Assembly: GCA_003539915.1 (NCBI GenBank)
Contig: DPNX01000019.1
Location: forward strand, 456 to 18,733
Source: Patescibacteria group bacterium
Lineage (GTDB): Bacteria > Patescibacteriota > Minisyncoccia > UBA6257 > UBA11618
Length of the DNA stretch: 18,278 bases
Reading direction: 5' to 3'
The position numbers and the translations under genes are program-made. This document shows positions 12,848-18,278 of the stretch, in pieces (position 1 is the first letter of the stretch; each line of letters opens with the position of its first letter). Below the pieces are notes generated by a model that did not search any database, was not told the origin of the DNA, and saw only the letters and a program-made list of their open reading frames with translations.

Positions 12848-14578
12848 ATGACTACCGCAGATGTTAGAGAAAAATTTTTAGATTTTTTTGGCTCTAAAGA
12901 GCATAAAACTATTAAGTCTTCTTCTCTATTGTCTGATGATCCTTCCGTTTTATTAACCACTGCTGGTGTTCAGCAGTTCAAGCCCTATTACACCGGTGAT
13001 TTAGATTCTGAAAAGGATTTTGGTTCTCGACGAGTAGCTTCTGTTCAGAAGTGCTTCAGAACCACCGACATTGATGAAGTTGGTGATGAGACGCACCTTA
13101 CCTTTTTTGAGATGTTAGGGAACTTTTCTTTTGCTGACTATGGTAAGGAAGATGCTATTAAGTGGGGTTATGAGTTTATAACTAAAGAGTTGGGGGTATC
13201 TAGTGATCGGCTTACCGTCACTGTTTTTGAAGGGAAGAATGAAGTTCCTCGGGATGAGGATTCTTATCGTATCTGGAACGAGGTTATTGGTCTACCTAAG
13301 GATAAAATAGAGTATGCTCTCTGGGACAACTTCTGGGGCCCTACAGGCAACAAGGGGCCTTGTGGTCCAACAACCGAAATATATATTGATGGCATAGAGG
13401 TTTGGAACATTGTTTTTAATGAATACTTTTGTGAGGGGAGTAGAGAGGATCTTTTGAGTGGTAAGGCTCAGTTGAATAAGTTGGCTGAGCCAGGTGTTGA
13501 TACGGGCATGGGTCTAGAGAGACTGGTAGCTGTTCTATCTGGTGTTAACAATGTTTATGAAACAGATCTCTTTAGTTTGATTATAGATATCTTGCCAAGC
13601 GATCTATCAGACGAAGGTAAAAGAATCTTGGCTGATCATGGTCGAGGAATAGCTTTCTTGATTTCTGATGGGGTTACTCCTTCCAATAAAGAGGCTGGTT
13701 ATATTCTTCGTCGATTAATCAGACGAATTATTACTAAAGCTCCAGAGTTTGATTTTTCTCAACTATTAAACAAGGTAGTTAAGTTATACGACTCTCATTA
13801 CCAAGAGCTTGATCGAGAAAAGATATTGAATGTTTTTGATGAAGAGTCTAAGAAGTTCAAGAAAACTTTAGTTAAGGGCATCAGAGAATTAAATAAGTTG
13901 GATGAAATTAATGCTCAATCAGCTTTCAAACTTTATGAAAGCTTTGGCCTTCCTTATGAGGTGATTAAAGATCTTGGTGGTCAAAAAGCTTCAAAGCTTC
14001 AACAAAAAGATTTTGAAAAAGAATTTGTTAAACACCAAGAGATCTCTCGAGCTGGTAAAGAAAAGAAGTTTGGTGGACATGGTTTGTTACTAGATACTGG
14101 TGAGTTAAAGGCTGGAAGTGAAGATGAAATCAAGCAGGTCACTCGCTTACATACCGCCACTCACTTGTTGCAGCAAGCTCTCCGAGATGTATTAGGTGAT
14201 GAGGTGAAGCAAAAAGGTTCTGACATTACTACCAAAAGAACTCGTTTTGATTTTTCTTTCTCTCGTAAACTTACTACCGATGAGGTGGAGAAGGTAGAAA
14301 AGATCATTAATAATAAAATACAAGCCAGCTTGCCAGTTCAGTATGAAGAGCTACCACTGAATGAGGCTAAAAAGACTGGTGCGCTATATTACTTTAAAGA
14401 AAAGTATCCAGATCCAGTTAAAGTCTATTATGTTGGCTCTTCATTAGAAGGGGCTTATAGCAAGGAGTTTTGTGGCGGTCCTCACGTGACTAATACAGAA
14501 GAGATCGGTAGATTTAAAATAATCAAAGAGGAGAGTGTAGGAGCGGGCATGCGTCGTATTCGCGGTACCCTGGAATAA
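12848..14578 (+). CDS. alaS: alanyl-tRNA synthetase, short form without the C-terminal domain
   Basis: AlaRS charges tRNA-Ala and removes mischarged serine or glycine. The class II catalytic core is clear: TTAGVQQFKPYYTG, RVASVQKCFRTTDID, TFFEMLGNFSFADY, GNKGPCGPTTEIY and the GMGLERL motif. The tRNA-recognition region includes ILRRLIRRI and AFKLYESFGLPYEV. The editing domain carries HTATH (435-439) and CGGPH (542-546), giving the four zinc ligands. The protein stops at 576 residues, some 30 after CGGPH. Usual bacterial enzymes run to about 870 and include an oligomerising C-Ala domain, which is absent. The end is clean, with a normal TAA and no downstream frame continuing it. This looks like a genuine short form, as in other Patescibacteria, rather than a frameshift. 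Confidence 0.95.
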   Translation: MTTADVREKFLDFFGSKEHKTIKSSSLLSDDPSVLLTTAGVQQFKPYYTGDLDSEKDFGSRRVASVQKCFRTTDIDEVGDETHLTFFEMLGNFSFADYGKEDAIKWGYEFITKELGVSSDRLTVTVFEGKNEVPRDEDSYRIWNEVIGLPKDKIEYALWDNFWGPTGNKGPCGPTTEIYIDGIEVWNIVFNEYFCEGSREDLLSGKAQLNKLAEPGVDTGMGLERLVAVLSGVNNVYETDLFSLIIDILPSDLSDEGKRILADHGRGIAFLISDGVTPSNKEAGYILRRLIRRIITKAPEFDFSQLLNKVVKLYDSHYQELDREKILNVFDEESKKFKKTLVKGIRELNKLDEINAQSAFKLYESFGLPYEVIKDLGGQKASKLQQKDFEKEFVKHQEISRAGKEKKFGGHGLLLDTGELKAGSEDEIKQVTRLHTATHLLQQALRDVLGDEVKQKGSDITTKRTRFDFSFSRKLTTDEVEKVEKIINNKIQASLPVQYEELPLNEAKKTGALYYFKEKYPDPVKVYYVGSSLEGAYSKEFCGGPHVTNTEEIGRFKIIKEESVGAGMRRIRGTLE

Positions 14579-14594
14579 ACTACCTCCTCAACCT

Positions 14595-14600
14595 TATACT
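14595..14600 (+). promoter_or_regulatory. -10 box directly before the FtsA-like gene
   Basis: TATACT (five of six consensus bases) ends 6 nt before the GTG start, so transcription would begin at or next to the start codon. The -35 region (TGGAAT, 14571-14576, 18-nt spacer) is weak. Confidence 0.45.
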
Positions 14601-14606
14601 ATTAGA

Positions 14607-15746
14607 GTGAAACGGTTCAAAAGAAATAAAACCAGTGGCTTTTTGATCATCGAAGTTTTACCTTCCTGCTATCAAATCAGCTTACTGTATCATCATCCTA
14701 AAAAAAATGAATTAGAGGTTAATCAAACCTGGTCATTTGATAATCTAGAAACATTAAGAAAACAACTACAATCTTTTTCTAATACTAACCATTCTATTAT
14801 TTTAAGCCTGTCAGCAGACCTCTCTCAAACCACTTACTCTTATCATAAATTTACCCGTCGTGATCCTCATCAATCTATTGACGAAACAGAGTTAGAGGGT
14901 TTTATCTCCCAGCTAATCTGGCGCTTTGTTAATCAAGGTAGTAGCTATGGTCTAATACTAAGCCAGTTTCACATTCGTCATTTTACTATTGATGGTCATA
15001 AGGTTACCGAGCCGATTGGTCTAACTGGCAAAGATATAAAAGTACATTTCAGCAAAACCTTAGCGCAGGCTAATTTTTTAAATGATCTTAAAAAAATACT
15101 ACCAGCTGCTAAAATAGTTATTATCAGTGAGGCTGGCGCTTTGTGGGCCAACGTTATCACTCGATCGTTGGCTGGTGATAAGAGTAGTCATCCAAAACCA
15201 GTAACCCCCTTTATTTGTTTACCAATTTTTTATGATTCAGCTCCTGTTTATTTGTTTAGTGATGATACGGTGGCTACGGTAAAGAACATTAGTTGGGGTG
15301 AAAAAAATCTTCTATCTATCTTATTTGGTAATCTAGCAATTGATCAATCAACTGCTAGAAATGTCTTGCAAGAGTACTGTAATAAAAACATCTCTAGCTC
15401 CTTGGCTAAGAAGTTCGCTATCTTTTGGAAGTATGATTTCAAGAAGCTTTCTCAGCAATTGGAGAAGATAATGGTTAAGGAAAAGGCAGCTCAACTTTAT
15501 TTACTGCCTTTTTCTTCTCTGCCTCTTAATCATATTAAGTTAAAACGACCTTTTCAGTATCAAGTTGTTGATAACAGTTTTATTAGCCAAAAATTAGGTT
15601 ATAAGTTAAAATTTCATAAAGAGGCTAAAATGGCTAATAACTTCTCAGCCGTTGCTGCTCTCGCAGAGTTTTTATCTTTATCAATAGATAATTTACCTAA
15701 CAAAATAGCTAATAGACGTTTACGCTGGTATGAAAAAGGTAGTTAA
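14607..15746 (+). CDS. divergent actin-fold protein, FtsA/PilM-like, with degenerate ATP-binding motifs
   Basis: This 379-residue protein starts with GTG. No single motif names it, but the order of elements follows FtsA/PilM: an N-terminal strand pair (GFLIIEVLPSCYQISLL, 11-27), VTEPIGLTGKDIKVHFS, which closely resembles the FtsA stretch with PxGMxG, then VIISEAGALWANVI, and SWGEKNLLSIL where FtsA has a GG-containing helix start. The phosphate-1 DxG is replaced by E16-V-L. The phosphate-2 DxGxxxT is replaced by PIFYDSAPVYLF. The late GG loop is missing. So it may be a pseudo-ATPase scaffold. It overlaps the following membrane-protein gene by 17 nt, a pairing reminiscent of PilM with PilN. The homology is inferred from pattern only. 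Confidence 0.5.
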   Translation: MKRFKRNKTSGFLIIEVLPSCYQISLLYHHPKKNELEVNQTWSFDNLETLRKQLQSFSNTNHSIILSLSADLSQTTYSYHKFTRRDPHQSIDETELEGFISQLIWRFVNQGSSYGLILSQFHIRHFTIDGHKVTEPIGLTGKDIKVHFSKTLAQANFLNDLKKILPAAKIVIISEAGALWANVITRSLAGDKSSHPKPVTPFICLPIFYDSAPVYLFSDDTVATVKNISWGEKNLLSILFGNLAIDQSTARNVLQEYCNKNISSSLAKKFAIFWKYDFKKLSQQLEKIMVKEKAAQLYLLPFSSLPLNHIKLKRPFQYQVVDNSFISQKLGYKLKFHKEAKMANNFSAVAALAEFLSLSIDNLPNKIANRRLRWYEKGS

Positions 15747-17370
15747 AATTAATATTAAAAAAACCGATGAGTTACCTGTTATTGCTGAACAGGTTTTTTC
15801 TACCGATGCCGATGAAATCATCTTGGTTGTTCCAAAGTTTTCAAAATTAGCTGAATCAATAGACAACTTCAAGTTCCTCAAAGGAGGCTTCACTAAAAAC
15901 AACAAAACTCTAAGTTTTGAATCTGTTGATGATCAGGTTGTTAACTTGGCTACCAAGATTGGTTTTGCAGCTGAAAATCCTTTCTTTGCTAAAGCACCAG
16001 AGTCTATAGATCTTGAAATAAGTAGTGACAAGTCAAAAGATCCAGTAGAGCAGGATGATCCGGTTGAATCACCAGTTGATGAGCCAGTAAAGGCTGAGGT
16101 TGAAGAGAGTGAAGAGTTGGAAGAAAATATTAATAAAAGTGAGAATAAAGCCCATCAAGTGTTTAAAGAGGTGGAGCAAGAATTAGATAGAGACTTTGAT
16201 CCAGGTCCCAAGAAGGTTCATTTTTCTACTTCACGCAAGCTTGGTCTAGCGCCTGTTCTAGCAGTTTTCTTAATTGGCATTGGTATTTGGACAGCTATGA
16301 AAATTTTGCCTCAAGCTGAGGTTAAGATTATTACCAAAAAAACCCCTTGGGAATTCCAAGGTGAAGCAGTTATCGACAAGAGAGCAGTGGCTAGCGATCT
16401 GCAAGATCTTAAAATTCCTGGGCAGGTTTTCACTCAACGTAAGAACGGTGAGTTAAGATTTGCTGCTACAGCAAAGAAAATGGTTAAGCGTAAGGCGACT
16501 GGTAGGGTTACTATATACAACAATCACAGTATTAAGCCTCAACAATTGGTAGCCACCACTCGTTTTCAAACTAATGATGGAAAAGTATTCAGAATAGATA
16601 AAGGAGTAATTGTGCCTGGTGCTAAGAAGGTGGATGGTAAGTTGGTGCCTGGTTCTATCACCGCTGCTATTACTGCCGACAAAGCAGGGGAATCATATAA
16701 TATTGGACCTATCAAAAAACTTAGCATTCCAGGTTTTAAAAAATCACCTGATAAGTACGCTGGTTTTTATGGAGAATTCAAAGAACCGCTTAGTGGTGGA
16801 TTGATTGGTAATAGTTATCTTCCTAATGAGAAAGATCTAGCTGTTGGTAAGAAAAAAAGTATTGCTGCTCTTAAAAGTTCTTTAGAGATGACTCTTAAAT
16901 CTCAAGTACCAGATGACTTTAAAATTCTTGAGGGTGCTACTCAAGTAGCTATTGTGAAGGAAAAGATAGGTACTAAGGTTGATGAAAACAACAAGTTCCC
17001 AGTCTTCACCGAGATAGAGGCCTCTGTTATAGGCTTTCGTGAGAAAGATCTCTTAGCTGCGTTAAAGTATCAAATAGATCAGGATGTTGGTAAGGAATAT
17101 AGTATCAAGTCTCATAAAATAGACTACAAGCTTAAAAAAGCTGATTTAGATAATAATAAGCTGTTCCTAGATATCGACTTCTCAGCAGTGCTCATTAAAC
17201 CAATTAATGAGAAGAAATTACGTCAACAGATAGTAGGTAAGTCAGAATCCGATCTCAAAGCTTCTATTTTTGGCTTGCCAGGCCTAGAAAACGCTCAAAT
17301 ATCCCTTTGGCCATTCTGGGTTAGCAAGGTTCCTCAAAAGCAAAGTAAAATTAAAATCAGCATTGACTAA
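15730..17370 (+). CDS. single-pass membrane protein with baseplate-J/gp47-like domain
   Basis: The 546-residue protein has a modular layout. Residues 1-85 form a small alpha/beta domain (DEIILVVPKFSKL, then FLKGGFTKNNKTLSFES), cytoplasmic by topology. Residues 95-150 are a Glu/Asp-rich, likely disordered linker. A membrane helix (LGLAPVLAVFLIGIGIW) lies at about 170-190. The remainder, outside the membrane, includes KATGRVTIYNN, GVIVPGAKKVDGKLVPGS and GESYNIGPIKKLSIPGF, resembling proteins often labelled baseplate J-like in Patescibacteria, followed by beta-rich repeats. No phage genes are near, so a tail baseplate role is unlikely. It overlaps the FtsA-like gene by 17 nt and probably partners with it at the envelope. 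Confidence 0.65.
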   Translation: MKKVVKINIKKTDELPVIAEQVFSTDADEIILVVPKFSKLAESIDNFKFLKGGFTKNNKTLSFESVDDQVVNLATKIGFAAENPFFAKAPESIDLEISSDKSKDPVEQDDPVESPVDEPVKAEVEESEELEENINKSENKAHQVFKEVEQELDRDFDPGPKKVHFSTSRKLGLAPVLAVFLIGIGIWTAMKILPQAEVKIITKKTPWEFQGEAVIDKRAVASDLQDLKIPGQVFTQRKNGELRFAATAKKMVKRKATGRVTIYNNHSIKPQQLVATTRFQTNDGKVFRIDKGVIVPGAKKVDGKLVPGSITAAITADKAGESYNIGPIKKLSIPGFKKSPDKYAGFYGEFKEPLSGGLIGNSYLPNEKDLAVGKKKSIAALKSSLEMTLKSQVPDDFKILEGATQVAIVKEKIGTKVDENNKFPVFTEIEASVIGFREKDLLAALKYQIDQDVGKEYSIKSHKIDYKLKKADLDNNKLFLDIDFSAVLIKPINEKKLRQQIVGKSESDLKASIFGLPGLENAQISLWPFWVSKVPQKQSKIKISID

Positions 17371-17392
17371 TTTTCAAAAACCATGCTACTAT
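17363..17392 (+). promoter_or_regulatory. promoter of the infA-rpmJ-rpsM-rpsK cluster
   Basis: -35 TTGACT (17363-17368, five of six consensus bases, overlapping the stop of the preceding gene), an 18-nt spacer and extended -10 TGC-TACTAT (hexamer 17387-17392). Thirteen nt separate it from the infA ATG, giving a leader of about 6-7 nt and no Shine-Dalgarno site. One of the best promoter candidates in the window. Confidence 0.6.
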
Positions 17393-17405
17393 GCTCTTGT
17401 TATAA

Positions 17406-17624
17406 ATGAGTAATGATAAGTTTGTCAGTCGGGTTGAAGGTAGTATCGAAGAGAATCTTCCAGGAACTAACTTTCGGGTTAAATTAGAAGATGGTCGATC
17501 CATCTTAGCTTATTTATCTGGTAAAATGCGTAAGTATTATATCAAGATAGTTCCAGGCGATAAGGTTCTAATCGAACTAACTCCATACGATCCTAATAGA
17601 GGTCGTATTACTCGTCGACTCTAA
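17406..17624 (+). CDS. infA: translation initiation factor IF-1
   Basis: IF-1 occupies the A site of the 30S subunit during initiation. The 72 residues form the S1-like OB fold with the family motifs VEGSIEENLPGTNFRVKLEDG, AYLSGKMRKYYIKIVPGDKVLIEL and YDPNRGRITRR. Length is typical. The short leader and missing Shine-Dalgarno sequence suggest initiation on a nearly leaderless mRNA. It heads the usual infA-rpmJ-rpsM-rpsK order. adk and map, often found just upstream in bacteria, are not here. Confidence 0.97.
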   Translation: MSNDKFVSRVEGSIEENLPGTNFRVKLEDGRSILAYLSGKMRKYYIKIVPGDKVLIELTPYDPNRGRITRRL

Positions 17625-17631
17625 TACAATT

Positions 17632-17748
17632 ATGAAAGTTCGTGCTTCAGTAAAAAAGATTTGTAATGACTGTAAAGTCGTCCGTCGCCGCGGGCGAGTT
17701 CATGTTATCTGCAAAAAGAATCCTAAGCACAAACAGCGTCAAGGCTAA
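17632..17748 (+). CDS. rpmJ: 50S ribosomal protein bL36
   Basis: This is a 38-residue protein starting MKVRASVKKICNDCKVVRRR and ending KHKQRQG. The zinc ligands are C11, C14, C27 and H33, the cysteine-containing form of L36. It begins 7 nt after the infA stop and ends 5 nt before rpsM, with no ribosome binding site in either gap. The length, zinc pattern and position between infA and rpsM make the assignment firm. Confidence 0.97.
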   Translation: MKVRASVKKICNDCKVVRRRGRVHVICKKNPKHKQRQG

Positions 17749-17753
17749 TTACT

Positions 17754-18137
17754 ATGAGAATATTAGGAATCAACATCCCAGATGAAAAGAAGATTAGGAT
17801 TGCTTTAACCTACATCTATGGCATTGGCCCAAATAGAGCTAATAATATTTTAGTTGGAACAAAGATAGACCCTAATAAGAAAGCTAAGGCTTTAGACGCT
17901 AGTGAGGTTAACTCCATTAAGGAGTATATTGATAAAAATTATAAGGTAGAGGGTGAGCTTCGTTTAGTAATTAGGCAGCACATTACCTTATTGAAAGATA
18001 TTAAATCTTATCGTGGTAGTCGTCATAATCATCGATTGCCAGCTAGAGGTCAAAGAACTAAAACTAATTCTAGAACTATTAGAGGTAACGTTCGTCGTAC
18101 CGCTGGTAGTGGTAAGAGAAAAGTTGAATTAAGGTAA
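17754..18137 (+). CDS. rpsM: 30S ribosomal protein uS13
   Basis: S13 sits in the head of the 30S subunit and contacts the large subunit and P-site tRNA. The 127 residues show the family layout: RILGINIPDEKKIRIALTYIYGIG at the start, the helix-hairpin-helix-like segment, HITLLKDIKSYRGSRHNHRLPARGQRTKTNSRT and a basic C-terminal tail ending KVELR. It lies between rpmJ and rpsK, 4 nt before the latter. Confidence 0.97.
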   Translation: MRILGINIPDEKKIRIALTYIYGIGPNRANNILVGTKIDPNKKAKALDASEVNSIKEYIDKNYKVEGELRLVIRQHITLLKDIKSYRGSRHNHRLPARGQRTKTNSRTIRGNVRRTAGSGKRKVELR

Positions 18138-18141
18138 AAAT

Positions 18142-18278
18142 ATGGGTAAGAAAAAAATAGCAAAAGAATCAACAGAAGATGTTTTAAAGGCTGGTGCAGC
18201 TATCGAGTCCGCCGTGGCTCAATCTGGCAGCAAGGGTGTTAAAGGTAAGAAAAAGTTTGATAAAGGTAGAATCTATAT
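18142..18278 (+). CDS. rpsK: 30S ribosomal protein uS11, N-terminal part (cut by window end)
   Basis: Forty-five codons are visible before the window ends. The frame begins MGKKKIAKESTEDVLKAGAA and reaches KKFDKGRIY, which matches the start of the S11 core (usually RGxxxIxxxxNNT). The core therefore begins about 40 residues in. This N-terminal Lys/Ala-rich extension is longer than in most bacteria. An AAGG lies 7 nt before the ATG and may act as a weak ribosome binding site. Position directly after rpsM supports the call. Confidence 0.85.
   Translation, partial: MGKKKIAKESTEDVLKAGAAIESAVAQSGSKGVKGKKKFDKGRIY

Noticed and set aside
15730..17370. Prophage or phage-tail remnant, suggested by the baseplate-J-like domain
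   Set aside because: No integrase, capsid, tail or lysis gene is nearby. The protein has a membrane helix and is coupled to an FtsA-like gene, so a cellular envelope role fits better.
1..18278. tRNA or rRNA genes, CRISPR arrays, insertion sequences or replication origin
   Set aside because: Intergenic gaps are all short. I saw no cloverleaf-like sequence, repeat-spacer pattern, transposase motif or DnaA-box cluster.

Overview
This window looks like a chromosomal core-gene segment of a member of the Candidate Phyla Radiation (Patescibacteria). The signs are a compact layout with genes overlapping or separated by a few bases, an AT-rich sequence, no rplI after rpsF-ssb-rpsR, a short alanyl-tRNA synthetase of 576 residues, a DUF5667-like secreted protein, a membrane protein with a baseplate-J-like domain, and S11 with an N-terminal extension. 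I cannot assign a class or order. The standard genetic code fits: no gene has an in-frame TGA. All 23 visible stop codons are TAA (18) or TAG (5), and none is TGA.

Layout. (1) 1-2253 is the 3' three-fifths or so of rpoC, followed by rpsF, ssb and rpsR (2289-3450), a PAP2 phosphatase, two small unrecognised genes, nfo (endonuclease IV) and a DUF167 gene. All are on the + strand, mostly coupled by 1-nt overlaps. (2) 5449-6327 is an MscS channel gene on the - strand. It converges on and overlaps the DUF167 gene and is divergent from sodA-udg (6448-7652, + strand). (3) rpmB and a GNAT acetyltransferase gene lie on the - strand (8494 down to 7687) and end at a clear Rho-independent terminator just after udg. 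(4) 8578-11494 is dnaG-rpoD, then a DUF5667-like gene (11537), alaS (12848), a degenerate FtsA/PilM-like gene (14607) and a membrane-anchored baseplate-J-like gene (15730). (5) 17406 to the end is the ribosomal cluster infA-rpmJ-rpsM-rpsK, cut by the window edge.

How the genes work together. Transcription (rpoC, rpoD), replication (dnaG, ssb) and translation (S6, S18, L28, L36, S13, S11, IF-1, AlaRS) account for most of the window. Between them is a damage-protection group: uracil-DNA glycosylase makes abasic sites, endonuclease IV cuts them, and superoxide dismutase limits oxidative damage. Envelope functions are the PAP2 phosphatase, the MscS channel, the DUF5667-like protein and the FtsA-like/baseplate-J-like pair.

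Most interesting points. The family-4-type uracil-DNA glycosylase has lost all four iron-sulfur cysteines. The FtsA-like protein keeps the fold signature but lacks the ATP-binding motifs and is coupled to a large single-pass membrane protein. The housekeeping sigma factor carries a histone-H1-like lysine tail. Predicted -10 boxes repeatedly fall only 6-13 nt before start codons, and Shine-Dalgarno sequences are nearly absent, which suggests widespread leaderless transcripts. No intergenic gap exceeds 300 bases. I saw no tRNA or rRNA gene, CRISPR array or insertion sequence.
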